A stretch of 64,000 bases of DNA from Trichostrongylus colubriformis (lineage: Eukaryota > Nematoda > Chromadorea > Rhabditida > Trichostrongylidae), in the NCBI GenBank assembly GCA_963978905.1, contig OZ022257.1, positions 56,314,873 to 56,378,872 on the forward strand, written 5' to 3'. The position numbers were made by a program, and so were the translations under genes. This document shows, piece after piece, positions 13,186-23,217 of the stretch. Position 1 is the stretch's first letter, and each line of letters starts with the position of its first letter. The notes below the pieces were generated by a model. It saw only the letters and a list, made by a program, of their open reading frames with translations, searched no databases and was not told where the DNA came from.

Positions 13186-14533
13186 TAACAGGGAAGGTCT
13201 TCCAACTCATGACGCGCTTTTTGAATGCCGCTTTTTGCATGTATGGGGGTACATACAGGAAGCATATAACTGATGTCCATTTTTGCTGCGCGCCCTTACG
13301 AATGCCAAAAACGGGGTCGATGGTTCGATCCCCGCCGAGGTCAAATTTTTGCAAAATTTGGATTTTCAGTTTTTGGGCTCAAAAACACTTAAATATGAAA
13401 AATAAGTACAGTAATCACATTTAAAATTCCAGACTACCCTCTATTGTCAGATTTCAGCAAGTTTGACAGTCCAGCCTTTTGACCTTTCAGCGCTCATAGC
13501 TCACGAACGAGGCGTTTTTGCGCAAAACGGATTTCATATTCGTGTTCAGGAGGTCGAACTACCCTTAGGGGTAAGTTTCCAGCCCAATCGAGGTTTTGAC
13601 CCAAATTCGAAAATTTGGGCTGGGCGTTGGTATACCTTCGACTGCACGTTCAACGAAGGAGACGGCGATATTACTTGTCCGGAAATTCTCTCTATTTCTC
13701 TTGCTCAATGCTTGGTAGGTGAAGATAAAGCGATAGGCACTCGTGCTGTGCATATTACATTGATTTTCATCGGTTTTGTTTGTCTGTCTCTTGTACGAAT
13801 AGAAGGTGCACCATGCACCACCGCCAAACATACTTTCTCGAAGTTAGGGTCAAAATATGGAATTGGCTAGAAATGTGTACCTAGGGGTAGTTTGACCCCC
13901 TAAAAACGAATATGGCATCATTTTGTGCGAAATCGCGAAATTCGAGCGCTACGGGCCCTTTCATGTTCAAAAAGGTCACATCACCAAATTCATTGACAAT
14001 TTGTAAATAGAGTCATTTTGGCATGCTGTCAACGGAAATCATAGTCATTTGGCATAAGCAGACATATGTGAAGATGAAACAGTGAAGGCAAAAAAAATGC
14101 AAAAATTATGCAGCGTCGGGTTTCGAACCACCAACCTATGCACTTCGCCCGTTTGAGAGTCCATCGCCGTATCCAGTAGGCCACCCGGTCGCCGAAGAAA
14201 CCGTACATCGGGGATCCGTTATTAAACTGCTACGTACTTTTAGTACATGGTGGAGACGAGATTTTATCTTTTTACCGTGTTTGACTTTGTTTTGAATGTG
14301 AAATAGACGAACTCCTTTGGATCTGCACGTGGTCAAAGTTACAAGGGGTATGCGTTACAATAAGTGGGTTAAAATCGCCTTTTTGAGAAAAAATTTTTTC
14401 ACTCCTTTTTTGGCATTTGTAGGAACGCACAGCAAAAATGGAAGTCAGTTATATGTTTCATGTAGGTACCCCCATATAATGGAAAAAACCGTTTTCCAAA
14501 AGCGCGTCATGACCTGAAAGACCTCCCTTGTAA
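13186..14533. mobile_element. 1.35 kb inverted-end element of unknown class
   Basis: The ends are inverted: a segment at about 13,190-13,290 (GGTCTTCCAACTCATGACGC, then 'acatacaggaagcatataac') is matched on the other strand by about 14,427-14,530 ('tacatgaaacatataactg', GCGCGTCATGACC). The interior includes open frames on both strands (13,463-13,870 plus; 13,565-13,831 minus) with no recognised domain. It also has two Pol III B-box-like words in convergent orientation. It could be a non-autonomous DNA transposon or an inverted pair of SINE-like units. No target duplication is certain. Confidence 0.55.
14110..14194 (-). ncRNA. tRNA-like / Pol III promoter-like sequence
   Basis: Read on the minus strand, this 85-bp stretch has an A-box-like word TGGCCTACTGG and a B-box-like word GGTTCGAAACC at tRNA-like spacing. 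The 5' and 3' ends do not form a good acceptor stem and the T stem is poor, so it is not a functional tRNA gene by eye. A tRNA-derived SINE head is the simplest reading. Confidence 0.35.
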
Positions 14534-16784
14534 GCACTTCTCTCCCGAGTGTGTAGCCCTTGCGATTTTGCGATTCTGCGACTTGGCATTATCGCGGCTC
14601 CACTCAGAAGTTGCGGCTTTGCACAATCTCAAAGTCGTAGTATCGCGTGCGAAAGTATGATGTCGCAAAATTGCAGAATCGCCAAGTCGCAAAGTCTGAC
14701 GGCGGCCTTATGCCGGATTTTCGCTTTGCGGCTTCGCGTAGCGGCGCTGTCAGCATGACTTTCCGTGGTCGGCTGGAATTCCGCTCAGGACGCAAGGGGA
14801 TGGTGCCGTTGAGATCCTCTGGAGAAATAGCTGTTTATCTCATCATTATCTGTAAACATTGATTTTTGCACCCTAAGAAGATGAAAGGAACATAAAAAGT
14901 AAATGAAGCACTAAAATTACATGATAGGATCGGAATCAGGAAATAATCTCTTTGGGCGTAAAACTGCGAAGGGAGTGAACGCAGTGTGAACAATCACACG
15001 CGGCGAATTCCACCGCGCCGCTCGCGGCAGCGCTACAATTCGACATAAGGCTGCGCACCCCCTCTCCCCCTCTATCGCACGTAAGTAGATCAATCCCTTC
15101 TGCGGGATGCGCCACGCAGACTAGTTCCATCCGGAATCGTGTGGCTGGTCAATGCGATTTTGCATATACAATGAATTGTTTGGATCAGCCGATGAACCAA
15201 TCAGTACTTTTAGCCTCACAGACAAACCTGGTACCGATTCTCCGACACCAGAGGATTAGAAGGGTTGGCTAGCTTGGGCGGGCGTTGATGTGGGATTTGG
15301 ATCCGTACAGAATGTAGACATAAGGAAACCATAACGCCGCCCTGGTTCGCAGGGTTCTGAAATTATTTTCCCGTTCGCACACATTCGAATGCGATTGCGC
15401 GCGTAGGTGCTATCATATGAGCGGGAGGGGGGGGGTATTTTGTTGAGCGTTGGAAACTTTGCATGTTGGCTGTGTAAAACGTGTCAAAAGTTGAACATTA
15501 CATCATAAACCTGTACATAACTGAGCCATAGTGTTCATAAAGTGTCCTAGATGGTTTGTACGTGTAAGATCTTGTAAAGTGGCAGAAAGTGACAGCTGCC
15601 TTTTCACATATGGAACATTCTTAATATGTATCGATTTTTCCAATATTCTATATAGGATGGGGTTTTTATACGCTTGTGATATTCGTTTGAGCTCAGGGAA
15701 AGGATCTCGTGGCTTGCTAGTCACAGGCAAATACCCACACGGGGAGGTACGGGAACCGAATCTGATCATGTATTTGCCTACTGAGGACCGCATGCAAAGT
15801 TTTACGCTGAACAATGTGAATCCGGCTAAGATACAGCACCACAAAGTCTCGGCCGGGTGGGCGGGGTCCCCGAGCAAGTGCCCATCCCCTCGTCCGCCGC
15901 GGTGGGAGATGCATTGTATGGACAGAAAGTTACGTAAACACTACAATTCTTCGTCCCCAACCGTGCGGACTGCGGGACGGGGCTTCGATTCGGAGGCTCC
16001 GCCCACTCGAGCGAGAGTTTGGGGAGCTGTAACTTGGCCGAAGTCTCACTTTTTTGCGTGAATCATTGCATGCGGCCCTTATTAGGTATGGAAAACATAA
16101 ATATACGGGTAACAGAGAAACTCATTTTTCCGCGGACGATTCCTTTTAAGCACACACTATTGAGACACTGATCATGTGAAGGTTATTATTGTTTGGCGTT
16201 TACAAGTCAGGTGACATTGAAACATATTCAGTCCAGGACCTCCCCCCTAGTAAGATAGCACCTAAAACTGGGTTGTTTCAAATGTACACCCGCGGAAGAA
16301 TAATCCGCGTGACAGAACTTCTTGGAGATAAGCGGTGTTTGAAAAACGTCCAAATTTACAATATACAGCTCGTAACGTGCTTTTTACAGTGTCTGAAGTG
16401 GAATGTATTGCATCATGGCACTCGCTCGGTCATACTTTCTTTGCGGCACGAGTTGGAAATCGTCGAGGAGAGTCCTATCGCTGCTTCGTAAGCTAATTTT
16501 TTCCTTTGTGTTAGCATTCTCTCTGAAGAAAATCGATGATAGAAGTTTTATTCTGAGAACTGAAGTCAAATCGTCCTTGAATTCACATTATCCATGTATT
16601 ACTTAATCGGCCTAAAAAATAACCGAGACTCAAACTATAGCATTTGCAGCCACTTTTGCTGATACCCCGTCAAGCGAGATATCGCTTCCTTTGGTGGCAT
16701 TGGTTGAGACATCTCCAAATTACTGATGTACTGATGCGTCTAGTTTTCCAGGATTGCAGCTTATGTTGCTTTTGAATTCTGAGC
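14534..16784. other. Repeat-rich stretch without a supportable gene
   Basis: About 14,550-14,790 is rich in GCGATT/AATCGC words in both orientations, suggesting an old fold-back repeat. About 15,085-15,295 is the second copy of the repeat at 3,730-3,960. A poly-G run is at about 15,426-15,435. The 176-codon plus frame at 15,531-16,061 has no recognised domain and lies in low-complexity, partly GC-rich sequence; I treat it as chance. Confidence 0.4.
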
Positions 16785-18476
16785 TAAGGCCGTGTTCATA
16801 CTTCGCGCACGCAAGCCGGCACCGGTAGCGAAATTAGGTGCCTGCCACCGTCACACCACAATATGGTCATAGTATTGGGTTGAGGAATAAGTCCCCGCGG
16901 TTTTTTTCAACCCCGTTTTTTACAATGTTCCCTCTATCTTTCGACAAAGTTTATACATGTATTCGATAGAGCTTTTTTTGCTCTACAGAATACTTCTATC
17001 TGTTTTCCGATTCCTTCGAATACCTGATATTTATGGGTTTGGAAATGAAGTGAGCTAAAGGCAAAAAATTGGCTCTTGCGCACCTCATTTTTCTCGCCTA
17101 CCGTCAAAATCAAAAAATGTTTGTGTATATGTTAGATAGAGCTTTTCCAGTCCTACAGAATGGCGCTACCTTTCATTTGAATCGCTCAACTTTTTACTCT
17201 TTTTAAGACTCACAAATGCAATACTCGCAAAAGTGTGCACTTTCGTTATCTTCTCTTCCTCGCCTACCATCGAGAATGTAGAGAATGAGCATATATGCAA
17301 TCGATAGAGCTTCTTTTGCTCTACAAAATGGTACCACTCTTCTTTCGTATCCTGTCATATTTTAGCAGCTAGGGATAAGCTTCCACCTCTTTTTCAATTC
17401 AAAGTTGCATAGTGAATATAAATTTTTTGGCAGAGTTTTCTCTATCATTCGATAGAGCTCTTTCCGCTCTACAAGAAGGTGTTCACGGTTCTTGCTCGAA
17501 TAAATTTTCGACTTTTTTCAGATCATTTAAAAGTCGACGAAATCGAGCATTTTCGTCACATGGTGTCAAAAATGCTCGACTTCGTCGACTTTTAAATGAT
17601 CTGAGAAAAGTCGGAAATTTATTCGAACAAGAACCGTGAACACCTTCTTGTAGAGCGGAAAGAGCTCTATCGAATGATAGAGAGACTCTACCAAAAAATT
17701 TATATTCACTATGCAACTTTGAATTGAAAAAGAGGTGAAAGCTCATCCCTAGCTGCTAAAATATGAGAGTATACGAAAGAAGTGTGGCATCATTTTGTAG
17801 AGCAAAAGAAGCTCTATCGATCGCATATATGCTCATTCTCTACATTCTCGATGGTAGGCGAGGAAGAGAAGATAACGAAAGTGCACACTTTTGCGAGTAT
17901 TGCATTTGTGAGTCTTAAAAAGAGTAAAAAGTTGAGCGATTCAAATGAAAGGTAGCGCCATTCTGTAGGACTGGAAAAGCTCTATCTAACATATACACAA
18001 ACCTTTTTTGATTTTGACGGTAGGCGAGAAAAATGAGGTGCGCAAGAGCCAATTTTTTGCCTTTAGCTCACTTCATTTCCAAACCCATAAATATCAGGTA
18101 TTCGAAGGAATCGGAAAACAGATAGAAGTATTCTGTAGAGCAAAAAAAGCTCTATCGAATACATTCATAAACTTTGTCAAAAGATGGAGGAAACATTGTA
18201 AAAAACGGGGTTGAAAAAAACCGCGGGGACTTATTCCTCAACCCAATAGCAAGGTCGATGATTCGAATTCGAATGGGCATAGCTTGACACTGTGTCAAAA
18301 TTCGAATTCCACTTCGTGGGCTCTCGCCACGATTATCATACTGTAGTGTGGTTGGGTGGAGCGTTTTACAAACGTAGCGTGTCACCAAAAAGCCCCCATG
18401 GGAAGCGCCGAGCACATGATTTGGAAGCCGTCGCTGCCGGTGCTGGCGTCGGTGCGTAAAGTAGAACGCGGCCTAA
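16785..18476. mobile_element. Harbinger-like MITE split by a foldback element
   Basis: The MITE ends are at 16788 (GGCCGTGTTCATACTTCGCG) and 18473 (on the other strand GGCCGCGTTCTACTTTACGC), flanked by TAA at 16785-16787 and 18474-18476. A 3-bp TAA duplication plus this terminus fits PIF/Harbinger. Removing the 1.37 kb element nested inside leaves a MITE of about 310 bp. The MITE is therefore older than its passenger. It is non-coding. Confidence 0.8.
16875..18246. mobile_element. Palindromic mariner-type foldback element, 1,372 bp
   Basis: The two halves (16,875 to about 17,553 and about 17,568 to 18,246) are near-perfect reverse complements around a loop of roughly 14 bases at about 17,560. 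The terminus is TTGGGTTGAGGAATAAGTC on both strands, flanked by TA (16873-16874 and 18247-18248), as for Tc1/mariner elements. Each arm holds four diverged repeats spaced about 150-170 bp apart, each centred on a small hairpin of the type GATAGAGC...GCTCTA (near 16,961, 17,131, 17,301 and 17,451). No transposase is encoded. Open frames here mirror each other because of the palindrome. Confidence 0.85.
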
Positions 18477-18864
18477 GTACACAATCACCATTACCCAATT
18501 CTTATAACCGTGATTTCTGGCAAAAGTGATATTCATCCGCTGATGTACATCACACAGGCCATTCGAATCACAGCGAGGCCGCACATAGGCATAGTACATT
18601 GCAAGACATTCACAAATCCGTTGATATTTCTCGAATGCACGTAAATTAGAAGCAGACAGTCGATGATGGGCAATTCAGAGTGGTGTTCGCATGGAAGGCG
18701 ACAATAGGTTAGAAGCGTGGGCTTGAACCCCCGAGCCCATAGAGAAAGCCGGGATTAACATTACCCAGAGAAAGGTTCACTCACCATCCTTCTCACATAT
18801 GGCGAACTGTTGATTCCCCCCCCCCCCCTCCTTCCTCCCTCATGCGCGTCTAGTATAGTACACG

Positions 18865-19020
18865 TAAGACCGCGTTCATGCTTTGCAGTGTCAACGGCAG
18901 GGCGTGGCTGCATGTCTCTGCTACTCCACCTATGCCACCATGAATTGTTGTCTGCGTCGTCTCTGCACCTCTTCTGTGCCACTCCGCCTCGCTTCGGCGC
19001 CAAGTATGAACGCGGTCTAA
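18865..19020. mobile_element. Harbinger-like MITE, 150 bp, with TAA duplication
   Basis: The element is 18868-19017, with inverted ends GACCGCGTTCATGCTTTG and (other strand) GACCGCGTTCATACTTGG, and perfect TAA duplications at 18865-18867 and 19018-19020. It belongs to the same family as the copies at 5,720, 16,788 and 20,895. It lies right at the left limit of the segmental array. A poly-C run lies just upstream at about 18,819. Confidence 0.85.
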
Positions 19021-19375
19021 CATTGCTGTTGTGCTCAGCTATTGCGCACTCAAGAGCAGTGGCGGTTTCGTTCGTCCCGACACTGCCTAATATATGAGTG
19101 TGAAGGTCTGATGGCTGTTTCGATTTGCTATACTCCACCCTCAAATTTACACCCCGCACAAATATCGATTTCGGGTTTGATGTACCTTCGGCGTGTCAGC
19201 ACCCTCGTTCGAGCGCTTATCAATCAAATCTGCTAATAAAAAGATGGGAAACTCAATCCAATTTGTTTCACAGGGATAAGTGATGAAGGTCGTGGTGCTC
19301 CTTCAAATCAAAGGTTCAGCATGACAGATCATCAGTCGGGGCGAGATCACATGCTTTTTCTTTAAAATTCATTGA

Positions 19376-19739
19376 GTGTGTACCCTTATGTCAGGATTTC
19401 GCATTGCGACGTTCTCCGCGCGGCATTTGCCGTAAATTGACTGCCCACGACGCTGCAAAAATGATGATAGACAGAGTATAGAAATTAGAATAAATGCACG
19501 CAAAACGTGCACTATATCAACCAAGACTGAACTGAAAAATATTAAACTCAACCGAATTCCGTCTATCGAAATGGGAAATTTGGAAACAAGCTCAGTATAG
19601 CGGCGAAACGAATAAAAATGATCGTGAATGCGGTCGCCGCCCTTATTACGCAATTACACTGGATTTCCACCTAGGGTAGTCAAGTCGCGCGCAAACGTCG
19701 CTCGGCGTCGGGTGAAGTTCTGACATAAAGGTAGACACC
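19376..19739. mobile_element. MITE with GTGTGTACCCTTATGTCAG ends (unit 1)
   Basis: The left end reads GTGTGTACCCTTATGTCAG and the right end is its diverged inverse ('ctgacataaaggtagacacc'). This is the counterpart of the element that in unit 2 spans 37,048-40,585 and is split there by two Helitrons. The family is Mutator-like by the 10-bp duplication of the copy at 41,047. It is non-coding. Confidence 0.65.
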
Positions 19740-19759
19740 TCAAATATGATATATTGCAG

Positions 19760-21724
19760 TTACAGATCGTCGATCAATCGGGGACATCGGGTCGAATCGG
19801 GATCTCCGCTGATGCAAGCTGCCAAGAACTCACACACATTGGCGCAGCTACCACTACACTTCACTACAAACAAGGTAAAAGTAATTGTCTAATTTTACCT
19901 ATAGACGCCTTTCAGAGGTGTGGTCTTGGGAAGGCGTTGCGGTCGCGCGGCGACGTCCTGGACTGTAATTGTATCGCGATGCATCCGCCGTGAACCGGAG
20001 GCCCCACGTTCGCTTCTTCTCTGCAGTTACATTGAAATGAACTTTTGTTCATCCAGATCACAAAATCCACTCTCAATGCAATTTTCCGGACTACTTGTAT
20101 GCACACGGACGACATCGACAAATGTGGGAATCAGTCGTCACTGGACGGCGAAATTTTATTCGCGACGGTGGGTAGATTGACAGGTGACTCGATCCCGTAC
20201 CCTTATGTCAGTATTTCGCACGAAGACGAGCAGTGCGCGAGGCAGTGGATGCGAGCTATGCGCGTCGCGGTAGTTGGTTCTTAAAACGATTACTTTTCAA
20301 TGCTAGGGGCGCGATACGCAGTTGACTTGTAATCGCTTCGGGACCTAACAACATGGCTCCATCAGCTCGTCCGCATTGCTTCGCTTGCGACATGCCGCGA
20401 TGCAAAATCCTGACATAAGGGTACACACCCGGATTACGTTCAGTTCTCTGTTGGTAATGAAGGCAGATGTTAAGGTGATTGGATCTCCTCTTACAAATCA
20501 CGCAACGACACCGTGTGGACATGTCTGGAGAGTCGACGGCATGAGCATTTCATCGCTGTTCGGGCTCATGTGAGACGAGGATGTCAGACGGGTTATCAGT
20601 GTGTGCAGGTGTGCAGGAACATTCAAGTCGTTCAGGTCTAATCAATAAGCGTGTATGGTATTGTTCAGTTTCATCGACGTGGACACCATTTGGTGCAACT
20701 GAACTTTGGTCAGATTAGTCTGAACGAGTATGAGGATTGTTCTGAAATGGTGGTCGAGGCTCGAGATACGCTAGTATTGCAAGGAGCGCAGGTAATGTCA
20801 AATTGAGCTTTAGAAGCAGATCGATCCGAAAGTCGCTCAACAGTCGCTAATACCCTTGGCCATGGGACGATGACTTAGCATTTTTGTCCCCTACGACTGC
20901 GTTCATACTCGGCACCGGCAGGGTGTGACTGCGTTTACAGGCAGCGAGACAGATTGGCACGGGGGAGGTGCAGAGACACTGCAGGTTACTAGATAGGGTG
21001 ACATAGGCGGAGACACAGAGCCACGCGTCCATGCCGTGTCGCCGGCACCGTAGAGTATGAACGCGGCCTCACTTGCCATCTTCCTGAATCGGAGCTGGCC
21101 ACACGCCCAGGTCAACTTATCCAGTAGTCACGATCGGATAGCGTTTTTGTATCGTACCATCGCAGCTAACAAGAGTATGGAGAATCGAGAAGTTAGTCCA
21201 CCGAGCAGGAACAGAAGAAAAAGATCTTATAAAAGCAAGCACATCAGTGTTAAAGCAACTGCACGGCACTTTTTTTGCACAGCAAATATGTACATCTCAC
21301 TCGAAATGCCAAAATCCTTTTGATTTCTGATTATCCATAGCGCTTCCGGATGCGATGCTGCTGAAGTCAATTCTTGGAGAACAGTTCTGACCTTTAGCCA
21401 TCCGCTTGTACTTTTTCACTCTCAGGAATCATAATCTTTTCATTCAAATTTGCATCTCAGGAGGAATGCCCATTGCGTGGTAGATATACATCACGAACTT
21501 GCCAGCACCCATTGCTGTTTCTTGGATGCCAGAAACCGAATGAAATCCAGATTGCCACAGAATGTAGCCCGACACAAAAAGGTTAGTAATTTTCAGCTCT
21601 TTTGGCGAATGATGGTTTATGTTTATCGATTTTACTCGTTTCTTCTTTCTTTCTCATTTCTGTCCCCTTATTCTTTTTCATAGGTCAGACTAACAACCGT
21701 ACACACTTACTGTTTTGTGAATAA
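19760..21724 (+). CDS. Cysteine-rich extracellular-type protein, gene fragment
   Basis: Seven exons join in phase: 19760-19874, 20057-20167, 20475-20608, 20669-20791, 21111-21191, 21461-21581 and 21684-21724, giving 241 codons ending at TAA 21722-21724. All introns are GT-AG; the third is 60 bp, and the last ends TTTTTCATAG. The product has 11 cysteines, with motifs CNFPDYL, YQCVQFHRRGH, ECPLRGRY and LLFLGCQ. The C-x-F-P-x-x-L start and Y-x-C-x-x-F-x-x-R core remind me of metazoan DUF7042-7045 ectodomain proteins, but this is a weak family call. No start codon or signal peptide exon is visible, and the end coincides with a Helitron insertion point, so both ends may be missing. Intron 2 carries a Mutator-like MITE and intron 4 a Harbinger-like MITE. 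The exon 3 acceptor (TTAAG) is weak; unit 2 has TTTAG there. Unit comparison shows several synonymous changes and one in-frame codon insertion, supporting past coding function. Confidence 0.6.
20197..20430. mobile_element. Mutator-like MITE in intron 2 (unit 1)
   Basis: Counterpart of 41,047-41,286. The right end (other strand GGGTGTGTACCCTTATGTCAG) is intact; the left has decayed to 'gtacccttatgtcag', and the flanking duplication is no longer recognisable. It lies wholly inside intron 2 of the cysteine-rich gene fragment. It is non-coding. Confidence 0.65.
20895..21068. mobile_element. Harbinger-like MITE in intron 4 (unit 1)
   Basis: 174 bp with inverted ends GACTGCGTTCATACTCGG and (other strand) GGCCGCGTTCATACTCTACG. 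The flanking trinucleotides (TAC/TCA) are decayed from the TAA expected. It sits in intron 4 of the cysteine-rich gene fragment, as does its unit-2 copy. Confidence 0.75.
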
Positions 21725-22340
21725 TCATTACAAAAGATGGCCTGGTGGGTAAAGCTTAGCGCCGTGGGTCAAGGAGTCCTCAAGGGGCGTATCGTGTGTT
21801 GAAAACTGGGGTGAAGGGGTCATGTTTCTAAAAATTCCTTGAGGATTTCACAACGACCACCCCTTTTTGAGTCATTTTTGGACCGATTAGGCGACTTCTA
21901 ATAAAGGATGGTCGATTGATAACCATAATCCAGTACAGGCAGCACGTAATGCAGCTTTTATTAGAGAGACACTTCAAGTCAGGAACAGATAGCGTCGGGG
22001 GAAGAGGGGGAGAGGTATTTCTCAAATTCCGCCCTCGACGTATAAGGCTTCACACTGGTTTGCATTTATTAGTGTTCCATCAGATTTTATGAACCTGCTC
22101 CCTTACTGGTAGTGTTTCATCACATTCTATCTGTGCCATCAGCGCTCCACCACTGGGCTCGGTTGCACTCAGGAAATTTGTAGGTGCAACTTTCAGGTGT
22201 CGATCTTTACTCGTGCGCGGCTCATTTTGAACCTGATGACGATCACTATCTATTGGTGAGGGATGAGCTCTCAATGCAGTATCAGTGTCTGGTGGGTTTA
22301 AATTCAATTCTCCAACTATTCTGAATCCGCTAACGGTTGC
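21725..22340. repeat. Dispersed repeat plus retroelement-like ORF tail (unit 1)
   Basis: The first part (about 21,725-22,060, words 'ttggaccgattaggcgacttctaataaag' in pieces, then a G-rich stretch and 'atttctcaaat') recurs at 35,500-36,570 and 61,660-61,810. The second part (22,080-22,330, minus) is the C-terminal end of an open frame that in unit 2 extends a further 58 residues at its N-terminal end. In unit 1 it is cut at about 22,340, where 672 bp present in unit 2 are missing. Confidence 0.5.
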
Positions 22341-23217
22341 CAGAAATCTCCCGATGCTGGAAAAGTGGAACAGAGGATAGTGTAGATGAAAAAAATCACC
22401 TAATCCATTTCTGAAAAGATCATCGCATTTTCAAACAATGTGCTGCAGTTACTGTTACTTATGAGATTGAATTTTTTAGAAAATTCACATATCTCATGAT
22501 ATCACCTTGGAGATGTTCGATCATGTTTCATGTGATCCAAAGTCCACAGCCGTCGCCCTTCCTTCACTGATACTGAACATCTCAAATACAGGTTTGATCG
22601 CCCTTAGTAACTAGAGGGCTCGTTAGTTCATAAATCGATATGAATGTGCTACGAGGCTTGCTACTCAAGAAAAAAGTGGAAGAGACAGCCTAAAACACCA
22701 GAATTGATCCCTTGGTTTTCCGATAGTTTTTGGGCACTGAGGGGAAAGTCAAATTGTTCGGACGAGAAGCCGGCCAAGACGGGTCATCAAAGAGGAAGGG
22801 AGTAAGAGACCAGAGATACCAACCAAGTCTTATGCCCATCACACAATTCCAGGGGGTGCTATCAGCACAAAAGGTGGAGATTAGCTGGCTAGTATTTTGA
22901 TTTGATGTCCTGAAAAATATGCAACCTGCTGCTAGTGCGTTAACGGAATTTTTTTAGTTATGAAAGAGATTGGTTTGCTCACTACTGTGGAAAAAGCCTC
23001 AAAGCCTTTAACAGGGGTGTTTATATGAGACCAGTTGGGCTATTGCACCGTACTGCTCGAATAATACATTAAAATGATGTCGTTGATACCAATCAATCGA
23101 TATAGGAGAAGTCCATATCGCACACTTCCACGATGTGATAAGCACAGTACAATTTGAAATTTCACGTTATTTAGCAGTTGAAACGTCCCGTTGCTATTGA
23201 TATAGACATAAAAAATA
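22341..23217. other. Non-coding stretch shared by all three units
   Basis: No exon is supportable. The sequence is repeated at about 44,682-45,545 and again from 63,780 to the window end. At 22,810-22,830 it contains 'accagagataccaaccaa', which unit 2 lacks but unit 3 retains. Confidence 0.45.

Noticed and set aside
14110..14194. True tRNA gene
   Set aside because: A- and B-box-like words are present but the acceptor and T stems do not pair.
15531..16061. 176-codon plus-strand open frame
   Set aside because: Low-complexity, repeat-like composition with no family resemblance.
17412..17746. Mirror-image open frames on both strands
   Set aside because: They are produced by the palindrome and encode no known domain.
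21440..21640. Minus-strand frame ending MGIPPEMQI that looks like a terminal exon
   Set aside because: The plus-strand reading of the same stretch fits in phase with six other exons, has better splice sites and shows more silent changes between units.
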